Positions 50,061 through 60,200 of a DNA stretch of 64,000 nt are shown here, piece by piece (position 1 is the stretch's first letter; each line of letters opens with the position of its first letter). The notes beneath the pieces are model-generated. The model did no database searches. It was given only the letters and a program-made list of their open reading frames with translations, and had not been told where the DNA came from. This DNA is from Selaginella moellendorffii (Eukaryota > Streptophyta > Lycopodiopsida > Selaginellales > Selaginellaceae): assembly GCF_000143415.4 (NCBI RefSeq), contig NW_003314281.1, positions 1,069,584 to 1,133,583 of the forward strand. The letters are read 5' to 3'. The translations under genes were made by a program, and so were the position numbers.

Positions 50061-50755
50061 TCAATAAAGCTCTATTTCGTTAAAGTGGGATTTATTCAGT
50101 AAAATGGGACTAGGTACAAATTTTCAAGTATTTGAAAATGACGTGAAATTATATGTTTTTTGTCCAGGGGCTAGACATATCTGGGGCATGGTGACTAGCG
50201 CGGTGACTTTGTGTCCAGACTGAGTCCATCTGGTTGTATAATAAATCTCATTGTCAAGGTGAACAAGCTGAATCTGAAGCTAAAGAAGAGCGATGGCATG
50301 CGCGCACACACTATTTGTTTGTTCATTGAGCGTGTGGTGAGCTTTCCAAGATGAACGTCATTCCTATTAGCCAGACATATAACTTAATGGTGAGAACATT
50401 TAGATATTATTCAATGTTATCTTTTTCTAACGAATCTAATTGTGAAGGTGTAGCAAAAGGCATTGCTAGTCTGGAGAAGTCATTTAACTCATTTGACCCT
50501 TAGTGTATTTTCATGAAACTAAATAACATTCATATTATTAAGGAATTTCTCTAGTACCTTTTTTTTACGACATAGAGGCTTGCATTTCTTTCAAAGGTGA
50601 TTTAGTAAAAGGCCTGAGGGCACATGCCATTCTATTTCTCAGACCAGTATTAAGATATACTAGTGCAAAGGGCCACATGCCATCACGCCTCCTCTGATTC
50701 AGATTCGGATTGTTCACCTTGAAATAAAATACATTAGAAACTTAGTAAAGGAATA

Positions 50756-53700
50756 TTAAATCTCACCTTGAACCCGGGTTATGAATGCTCTTGCTGCATC
50801 TCTTGCATGGTCTGGCAAGGTGATGGTGGCACTCTGCTTCTGCATCCAACCATGCACAACATTATCCACCGATATGCTCATGCTGGGATCCCTTGGATTC
50901 AGCACCCATCTCTTTTCTAGGCAATCCTTCGTATATCCGGAACTTGGCTTGAACCACTCCACAGTTACATTGAAGGAGTTAGTTTCTGCGTCCTCCTCTG
51001 CATCAGTGATGTAGCGCCCCACCCATATCATTTGTTTTTTATTACTGGGTCTGACAAGCACGACCATTCCTTTGCAGACTTGTACTGGATTGAATGCTGA
51101 ATCCGGCTTCTTGTTCCTCGGCCCACAATAGTGATCCTCAACATCGTTATCTGTCACTGCATTTCCAGAGGACATTGTTCCGCTACTATCTGGTGCTCTG
51201 GGTTCTGGCCAAAAGGACTCTTCCAATTCTTCATATACAACCGGCCCATTTTGGATAGCAAATATAATCTTCTCCCAGTATTCGAGCAAAGGCTTGCACC
51301 TCTTAAAATAGGATTCTCCACCAAACACCAACCCCCTCTTCCAGAAGGCAATATGCTGTCTAATCCCGGCCACTATACTTTCCTGGTCTTTGAGTCCATC
51401 CGGGTGCATCGGCCGTGGGGAACCCTGAGGAATCATAGGTTCCCCAGTTATGGGATCTCTCTTGAAGAGTTCAATGCCGTCCACTGGCAGCCACACTGTG
51501 TCCCATTCTCTCATCTTGTACCTCATCACTGGAGCACCGTCACGCATGCTGAAATGAAACTGAAGAGGCTTGGAGTGGCCAATCAGCGTTTCGGATCCGT
51601 CCCTGATGTAGCCTCTTACAAACCCCTTAAAGTCTGGAACCTCTGTCACAAGTGCAGCTTCAACAGTGCCTTTGATGCAATTTTGGAATTCATCGTAGAG
51701 TTGTGGGAGGGTGAGGACATTGGATCGCCGGAGGGACTCTGCCAGGTGACTGAACATGGCATCGATGTCTTCATGAGTGTGCCCAACCATGAGAAAGCCA
51801 AGTGTAACCGTTTCAAATATGCCTTTGGCAACAAGCATCGCCAAGTACGCGAAGACGTACATGTTTTTGTTCTCACTGCCAGCATTGTCTATTTGGAGCA
51901 GAAGATGGGGTGGAAGGCCACATCGGCCGCAAGAACTTCCTTGAGATTCTGCTTCGTTTGGATGAGGCTGTGCATTCACCGGGCGACCAGCCTCGTCGGA
52001 ATGGCATGAGGCCTCACGTGATAACCCTACAATCTGACGGCCAACATATTCACTGGGATGGCATGGGGCCCCACGCGATACTGCAAGCCTTTGCTCCTCC
52101 TCCAGCTGAACCCTGTATGGGGTTCGATCGACAAGGGCCTTATGCAAGGGTTGGCCGTTCAGCTCAGTCTGCGCACTTTGCAGAGACCTTAAGTGTTTTG
52201 CTAGGGACGCAATCATCATGTTTGCACCCCCGCCACCCCATAGAGGTACAAAGAAGTTCCCATAGTTCTGGGCACCATGCCCATGAGCGATTATGCCAAA
52301 CAGAGACACAGGCAGCTGCATGGATGAAGAGATTGCCTTGGGGGCAGGATTGAGTCGAGGTAAGCACGTCTTTTTCTGGTCCATTTTGTCGTGGATGATG
52401 CAGAGGTAAGAGTCAGGTCTCTCCATGGAGAGAATCCTGTTATGATAATATGTAGTCCTGCAGCTTCTCTGCTCGATGTTGTGGTCGAGCCGCCTTCTAA
52501 CCAACGTCTCTCGCTCTTGAGCGCTGCAAGAATTCTTCGACAAAGCCATTTTGATAGCAGTGCACTCGTCACACTTTGAAAAGCTGGAGTACTTTCCTAT
52601 ACTCACATCCCTGAACCTGTTGCTCCACAATCTACTAAATCTAGATTGGCTCAGCTTCCTGTAGCCATTACTCTGGAGTTCCCGATTCACATCTTCCAAT
52701 ATGGCCCCCTTGGTATACATGGAAGGGAGAACTCATTGGGTGTCTCGTGTTCCATCTTCCAAGAGGCGGGTTTTATGTGGTTGCTGCTTGCTACATGTCT
52801 CGACAAACCTTTTGAAGATTGCCTCTCCATATACAACATGACCCCTGGTTTTGTGCGTACCGTCGTTCCCATGGACTGCCTGTTGAACCCTTTGTTCCTC
52901 GAACTCAGTTTTGATTCTGTAGAATGTGGTTCGAGGGACTCCATAAATGATTCTCCATGCTTTCATGCAGACCAAACCCCTCTGGAAGACCATGCCCCCC
53001 ACCTGATGTTCTGAAGCATCAACAGATGACCGTAATGCCTCATACACAAAATTGCGAGCTGCCTTCCAGGACAATGTCTTGTATCTTGCTCTCTCCTCTT
53101 CAATAGCATCCCAATCAGCATGTTGACAGCACCTCCTCTTGCAACAAGCAACTGTCGAGACCATTCGAACCTCCATCGCCATTTTCTGCCTTTTCGGTTC
53201 GTTGCTCAGATCCCTTTGGCTGCACTGTAGGAAGGTGTACTTTCTTTTCCCATGAAGAGATGTTCTGTCATCAGTTGTAGTGGTGTTTGATTGTGAATCC
53301 TTCACATTCTCAAACACTAAATGCCTCAATTTCCACCGCACAATGCTTCCAATAGTCAGACTGTTTTCTTCTGTATCAACAACCTCTAAAATTGCAACTC
53401 CAATATCATCCCAGCCCAATTCTTGATTAGCAACCGCATCTCTTGGATCGACAACTGTGGCTAAGCCCTCAGCTACCACCTCCCCCTCGGGGTTGTTTAG
53501 AAACACCTTTGCCTGAATCCATGTAGCACGGTTCTTAAGATCCACGGAGGGAACATGCGTCGCACTTGCGCTGTCCCCAACATCTGCTTTCTTCTGCAGA
53601 TTTTTCAAGGCAACAACAACATTTACCCCGACGACCATCTCTCCTCGTTCAATAGCGACCACATTCCCATCGAAGACAGTCTCTACTGATATAGCAGCAT

Positions 53701-53821
53701 TGCCTTCCCCAAGCCTTTGACAGTGTATAACAAAGTTCCGATCCATAGACACAAGGGTCCCTTTTGCAACTCTCTTCCCACCATTCAAAATGTAAACCTT
53801 TTCCCCAACCCTGAAGGCCAT
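50756..53821 (-). pseudogene. Transposase-like protein (DUF7869-type), one in-frame stop
   Basis: One continuous frame of 1,021 codons interrupted only by TGA at 52733-52735. N-terminal part: two beta-type repeats (GGKRVAKGTLVSMDRNFVIH and GEVVAEGLATVVDPRDAV), like domains found in plant transposase-associated proteins. The middle has RYKTLSWKAARNFVYEA and YGVPRTTFYRIKTEFEEQ, helix-turn-helix-like. C-terminal part: CDECTAIK, DKMDQKKTCLPR, HAHG-type GIIAHGHGAQNYGNF, LQIDNAGSENKNMYVFAYLA and FLMVGHTHEDIDAMFSHLAE. The spaced Asp residues suggest an RNase-H-like integrase fold (inference). Two 24-bp palindromes (52000, 52057) lie in frame between the DKMDQKK and DNAGSENKN blocks. The ATG is 53819-53821. 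Function in mobility is inferred. Confidence 0.7.
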
Positions 53822-54061
53822 TCTGAAAGTGCAGAAAAGAAGTTAAGACCATACAAAAAATGATTGGAGAATGGCCTAAATCATAACATACCAAATAGCA
53901 TGAGGCCACATGCCATTATTCAAACATGCTATTGACACCCACGTGAAATTTCGCATTCACAAAATTGGCATGAGGCCTCATGCCATTTTGATATACACAC
54001 AGCTGCAGGCAAGTAAAAACATACATGACAATACGCTAGCCATGAAATTGCAAGGGCCCAA

Positions 54062-54085
54062 GATGGCATGTGGCCTCATGCCATT
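54062..54085. repeat. 24-bp palindrome, intergenic copy
   Basis: GATGGCATGTGG followed by CCTCATGCCATT; ten of twelve base pairs in the arms are symmetrical. It lies upstream of the transposase-like gene. Confidence 0.85.
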
Positions 54086-54174
54086 TCTAAATGTGGTCCT
54101 AAACCATTCCATGGTGAACATACCAGGAAGCACAAGTGCCGAATATCAAGAGGAAGCGGTAGCCACACCAAAGA

Positions 54175-54330
54175 CAGTGCCGCTCGCAACACCGCAACTA
54201 CTCGTAGCGCCGCTCGCAACACCGCAACTGCTCGTAGCGCCGCTCGCACAAACTGCCACTCGCATAAACTGCCGCTCGCAATGGCGCTCGCAATGCCGCA
54301 ACCGCTTGTAGACGCATAAACCACAGCTCA
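54175..54330. repeat. Tandem repeats (GCCGCTCGCAACACCGCAAC units)
   Basis: About five degenerate 20-40 bp units built from CGCTCGCAA and CGCAACTGCTCGTAGC. They lie between the transposase-like gene and the duplicated central region. Confidence 0.8.
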
Positions 54331-54603
54331 CAACGCCGCTTACACAAGCAGCGCTCACTGCGCTCAGTGGAACCAAGAACACGGCGCACAAAAATGATAG
54401 ACCTAGGAATGAGTTCGAGAATTCAAAAATAATACACGCTTGAACGTCACATCAAATCCTCTGACAAACCAGATCTTATGATTCCTCTGACAAATTTCAA
54501 ACTGAGTAGCTTCTAGACTTTGCTGTCGGAGGTTGAACTTTGTCACATCATGTCCTTGCCTCGATCCAGCTGTGCCATGTCAGTGATTCGAACTTTGCCA
54601 TGC

Positions 54604-56462
54604 CATGTCAGCGATCCGCGCCAAGATTATTCGCCGTGTAAAGGAATAATTATGCTGTGTGTGTACGTCCATTTATGGCAATATAAGGCCACATGCCATT
54701 CAAAGAATAATGCTAGTCGAGCATCTTTTGGTGCATTTTTGGGTTCAAAATTGCATGAGCCCACATGCTATAAAGTTTACCTGTACCAAAAATAGAAACA
54801 GCTTTATTTACTTGGGAATTTATATGGCTGAGGCATTTTTAAACTTACAAACACATGCCCTACTTACATTCCTTTGGTTGCTTAAAATTCAAAAATATTA
54901 TAAACCTTTCTTTTTGCATTTTCAATGTTTTCAATTATGGTTTTTGATTTTCGCAGGACCAGCCTAGTAATCTATTTGCATCCTGTCATGTTTATAGCTA
55001 GCTTTCGTTTGTCCCCTTCGCTAGCCTGAGATACATCTGCTCGGCATCTGCCTCTTACAGCATTTGCCCAGAAAGGGCATCTTTCTTCACGCAGCATTTG
55101 CCACATGTTTAGGGTTAGGGTTTAGGGTTTAGGGTTTAGCAATTCAGTAGCTTGATAAACATGCAAATACAGAACTTGATACAAAATCCTTTGATATGTC
55201 ACAATGCCCCTAGGACCATAAACACATTTCAATAGAGAGAGTCCTTTCATTTCATAACTCCTTACGTAGATCTTGGTGAAACCAGAGTTAGTGAAGTTGG
55301 TTTCTTGTGATCCCGCATCTGATTGTGATGTCCCTTTGCAGTGTCAATGGAAAGGTCAATGCACACCAAACTGTAGAATCTTGGAGCAAAATAACGGTCG
55401 GATCTATGGCAAATGCCCCTGAAACATTGTAAGGCTCGTGTGGTCTCATGTGGTGTCCGATCAAGATGCTTCTTTGCAGGGTCATCAAGAAGGACATTGT
55501 ATACCATTCTGTAAAATCTGGTTGCGATCTAACGGTTGGATCTCCAGGAAACTCAAAATAATCTCGCGCGTGTTAGAATATTCTAGGAATATACTCCTAT
55601 GTGCTCCAAGATTATTCGCCGTGTAAAGGAATAATTATGCTGTGTCATTTATGGCAATATAAGGCCACACGCCATTCAAAGAATAATGCTAGTCAAGCAT
55701 TTTTTGGTGCATTTTTGGGTTCAAAATTGCATGAGCCCACACGCTATAAAGTTTACCTGTACCAAAAATAGAAACAGCTTTATTTACTTGGGAATTTAAG
55801 TGGTTAAGGCATTTTTAAACTTACAAACACATGCCCTACTTACATTCTTTTGGTTGCTTACATTCCTTTGGTTGCTAGCTTTCGTTTGTCCCCTTCACTA
55901 GCCTGAGATACATCTGCTCGGCATCTGCCTCTTACAGCATTTGCCCAGAAAGGGCATCTTTCTTCACGTAGCATTTGCCACATGTTTAGGGTTTAGCAAT
56001 TCAGTAGCTTGATAAACATGCAAATACAGAACTTGATGCAAAATCCTTGGATATGTCACAATGCCCCTAGGACCATAAACACATTTCAATAGAGAGGGTC
56101 CTTTCATTTCATAACTCCTTACGTAGATCTTGGTGAAACCAGAGTTAGTGAAGTTGGTTTCTTGTGATCCCGCATCTGATTGTGATGTCCCTTTGCAGTG
56201 TTGATGGAAAGGTCAATGCACACCAAACTGTAGAATCTTGGAGCAAAATAACGGTCGGATCTATGGCAAATGCCCCTGAAAAATTGTAAGGCTCGTGTGG
56301 TCTCATGTGGTGTCCGATCGAGATGCTTCTTTGCAGGGTCATGAAGAAGGACATTGTATACCATTCTGTAAAATCTAGTTGCTATCTAACGGTTGGATCT
56401 CCAGGAAACTCAAAACAATCTCGCGCGTGTCAGAATATTCTAGGAATATACTCCTATGTGCT
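54604..56462. repeat. Tandem duplication inside the element
   Basis: Unit 1 (54604-55603) and unit 2 (55604-56462) run in parallel from CCAAGATTATTCGCCGTGTA to TATACTCCTATGTGCT. A partial third start follows at 56463-56575. Unit 2 lacks about 140 bp, including most of a telomere-like tract. Each unit contains one strong and one weak palindrome and a non-conserved 81-codon minus frame (55262 and 56119) that I do not count as a gene. Confidence 0.85.
55108..55139. repeat. Interstitial telomere-type repeat (TTTAGGG)n
   Basis: Four units of plant telomeric TTTAGGG, one degenerate (GGGTTAGGG). The duplicate at 55985-55996 keeps a single TTTAGGGTTTA, so the tract has expanded or contracted between units. 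Confidence 0.9.
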
Positions 56463-56879
56463 GAAAATGGCATGCAGCCCCACGCCATTCAAGAGATAAC
56501 GCCAGATGATGCCGAGCATTTTTTGGTGCATTTTTTAGGATCAAAATTGCATGAGCCCACATGCTTGAACGTCATCCTCTGACAATTTATTTAGCTGAAC
56601 ATCTGGCATTTTTGGAAATACAAGATGCTTTGGAATATCCAATCATGCATGGTATAAATATAGCGAGGGTATTAAATGATATCCCAATCATGATCTTTCT
56701 TTTGGATTTCGCGTGCATGCAGTCCGAGGAATGATGACGTTGCAGATTTCTTTTGGATTTCACGCATGCGCGCGCCGATCCAGAAATTAATGGTGGCGCC
56801 CAAGTCCGAGAAATGATGACGTGGCGGGATTACCAACCGTCGTGACATTTCGCGCGTGTGAGGTTAGGTTTTGCATTTT

Positions 56880-57062
56880 GCTTCGTACTCGCGCTCGCAC
56901 ACTCGCGCTCGCATCGCGCTCCCACTCGCGCTCGCATCGCGCTCCCACTCGCGCTCCCACTCGCGCTCCCACTTCTCTACAGGTTTCTCGTGTGCATCGG
57001 CGTCCACTCGCGCTTGCATCACACTCGCGCTCGCATCGCGCTCGTGTGCATCGGCGTCCACT
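56880..57062. repeat. Tandem CACTCGCGCTC/GCATCGCGCTCC repeats
   Basis: A run of 12-24 bp units followed by two copies of GTGCATCGGCGTCCACT. It lies just upstream of the ParB/HAD gene and may be its promoter or 5' UTR. Frames through it are Arg/Ser-rich and not credible as protein. Confidence 0.75.
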
Positions 57063-57263
57063 TCAAGACACACCCAGTTTGTAACTTCGCCGCCAACTCC
57101 GCCGCCCACTCCGCCACCCACACGCAGCCCACTTGGCGTCTCGGGAGATTTCAGCGCCACTCTCCAACTGTAAGTGGCAGAGTAGCCTTGCTGCTACGAT
57201 CCGCTGCACACACAGTGCACATTTGCCAGCGAGTCCGGTTGTCACGCCTCCATTCGGCTTCAA

Positions 57264-60200
57264 ATGGTAAGTCTTTTAGGCCAAGTAGAAAATGGCATGA
57301 GGCCACATGCCATTCAGTAGCAACATTGGCATGCACTGATTGGGCTCTCGAGTGCAGTCCGGTTACAGATGGCGTGTAGCCTCACGCCATCTTAGGATGC
57401 AGCCTCAAGACATCTGATGCAGTGGTGAATGGCGTGTGGCCTCACGTTATTTCCAGCTACTAGCTTTTCATCTGTCAGCTCTAATTGTTGTGCATTTCTG
57501 AACAGGCGAGGAATTGCGTTCTTCTTCCAGCCACTGTCAATGTGGATGCAGAGAAGGGGGAGGAGCTCACCAGTTGGACTTTCGGGATGGAAGGCGAGGA
57601 TCTGAGGCTGTACAACACAGATGGTGGGAGAAAAGAATGCATGGGGATCCTCATCCAAGTGACAGACACTCCATGCAGTTCCATGCAAGAATATGGACTG
57701 GCACTTGTGGTAGAGACAGCGTCTGCCTTCAAGATCCACCTTGCACATCCTAGCGGCTTCCCGGAGGGGGGCAGCGGTTATGAGGAATTCCTAGAGGGAG
57801 CTAGGGAGAGGTTGTCCAGGAGGCCCACAATTTCAAAGACGCTGCGGGTCTATGAAGATCACATGGAATCCACGGACCTCACCTACGGCGATGTTCAAAA
57901 ACTATATTCCAACATTGAGCTGTTGAGAGTGACTCCAGTTCGTGAAGCAAAGGGGAAGGGGGTCGATCTGGAAACTACCTCGAAGCAGAAAAGGGTGGTC
58001 AAGCTCAAGCCGACGTCCGACTCTCCTGCTCCAAAAAAGAAGCTACTCAGTGATGCCATTGCCTCGGGTTCGAACACTACACCCACCAAAAAGAAGAGCC
58101 GCAAAGAGCAGAAAGAGCAAGAAGAGGCAGCAAAAATTGTCGCAGATAATAGTACTTGTTACTATTCCAACAAAGTATATACAATCGACGTGAGCCGTAT
58201 CGACATCCAAAGCAAATACAACCACAAGCTAGTATCTGATGAGTGGGTGGAGAAATTGAAGCAGAAGATGCTGGCAAGTCCAGTAACACCCGACATCACA
58301 GACGTGATCCCCTACTACCAAAAAATGAAGGGCGAGATGAGGTTTCCAGACTTGATCAATAGGAAGGTGTTGGACGATCAGAACATCCGGTTCTATGTCG
58401 TCTCCGGGCAGCATTCTAGCTTGGCGATGCAAGAGATAGTTGTGGATATTATGGTGGGCGAGGAGGTGAAGAAAGTCTTCAAGACAAGAGTTGTCCGCCT
58501 GATAAAAGGCAACTCGCCCCTCCGATCTATCATATACATCTCCCACGCGCAGAATGTCAAGCAAGAAACGTGCTACAAATCGGGTCTGCACGAGACATTG
58601 GCACGAACACGGAAGCTCTGGGTTCAACTGAAGAAGCCACAAAAACCAGGACAAGGACGTGCACTAGCAACTAGCGCCTGGCAGGTAAGCCTCATTGTAT
58701 GTGGCATAGCATGTGGCCTCACGCCATTTCCATTGCAGGAATTCTCGAGTCTTCTCTCGAAAACACTGGGGGTCAATGACACACTCAGCATCCATAACAT
58801 TCTACTCGCGACAAAAGTTGTTTTTGACAAATGGGTAGATGTGCTGAGGAGGTACCATGACGGGGAGTTGCCAAACTCAATGGGTGTGGAGGACGGCCGG
58901 AAGCCCAATGATTTGAAGCTCAACGCCTTGCGTTTCTCGCGGTCTCTAGACGACGACGACCTTCTGACAGTGGCTAATGCTCTTCTACGTGGTGAGGTTA
59001 TCTTCAACAAGACCAAAATGACTCCCGGCCATATTGTGACATACGAGGACTTGTGCACGACTCTGAGAGCTCGTGCGCTATTGAAGGATTGGATCTTCGA
59101 GCAAGTGGCCGTGGAGAGGGTGAGCATCGACACCACGCAAGAGATGATGGAAGCGCTGGAGTTGTCAAATGAAGACATCGACGAGTACGTGAAGGGGGCC
59201 CCCAAGTTCATCGATCTGCTGCGGGATGCCACGAAAAGTAAAGCTGAGAAGTTGGATCAGTATCCAAATTTCATTAAGATTGATGTCGACCGCCGGCTTC
59301 AGAAACAGCTCGACCCCGCAGTAGAGGCCTATCGAGAACCTTACCGGGTATACTTGAATTCGGATGAGGATCAAAGGTGGAGGAGCATCGTTTCCCGCGG
59401 AGATGAGCAGGTCAAGAACATCTTTTGTGTGATGGACTTCACAAACGAGGAGATCACTCATGCAGACGAAGTCAGCTCCATCATTGACTTAATGGTGGGA
59501 CTTGCGGAGGTGGAATCTTCAGTCCACTATATGATCTACGACTTCGAATCCTATCACAAGTTCTGGAAGGCCTTGAACGAGGTGAAGGCTCGGTTGAAAG
59601 GCAAGGAGATGCGGGAGATCCATGGGATAATGGCTAAGAAGAAGATACCGACGAATGTCCGCATCTTCACACTCGCCCTTGTTATTGGTCCTGCAACAGA
59701 GTGGGACTGGAGTGACTTCCCAGCTTCGTTCGACAAGGCCAATCGAATTGATCTGAGGGAGGTCAATTTACCCGTGCCTGAGGAACTGAAGACGGCTATG
59801 GAGCTTTCGAATCCAAAGAAAGCTCCAGGTGCAGCATGGGAAATGCTCAGCTGGGTCTTCAACGCAATAGCGGGTGGGTCACCTGCTTCCGACTCCAAGG
59901 GCAAATGCGTTGTCGAGTACAACTGCGGCGGACTATTCTTTCGAGCCGCACTACTCAAGGGTGTCCCGTGTGTTGCGGTGACAAACTCCATTGAAGAGGT
60001 GACTTCAATGGAGCATATAATTACAGTTGCCAAAGAAAAACAGTATCTTCTCTGCGAACCTGGTGAGTACGCACTTTAAGTTTAAATATTATCTCACAAG
60101 CTCTGTATGCAGGAGCGTGGCCACCCCCAGATGCTGAAACGGCGTTAACAGCTACTGTTGAAGATACCCATGTTGGGCCGAGCTCACAACCTGCACAAGG

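Larger units (their letters stand above)
41200..50600. other. AT-rich desert with decayed mobile DNA
   Basis: Base composition becomes strikingly AT-rich for about 9 kb, in contrast to the balanced flanks. Most frames are short. Recognisable items are listed separately: a decayed kinase copy, a PLAT gene and Ty3/gypsy pieces. The stretches 41.6-44.1 kb and 45.4-46.5 kb hold nothing I can name. Confidence 0.8.

Noticed and set aside
51131-52009. 292-codon plus-strand frame opposite the transposase-like gene
   Set aside because: It mirrors conserved coding sequence on the minus strand and matches no known family; an antisense shadow.
55262-56364. Pair of 81-codon minus-strand frames in the duplicated centre
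   Set aside because: They exist twice only because the DNA is duplicated; no start context, no recognisable domain.
56821-57173. Arg/Ser-rich frames across the CTCGCGCTC repeats
   Set aside because: Any frame through this tandem repeat stays open by composition, so openness is not evidence of coding.
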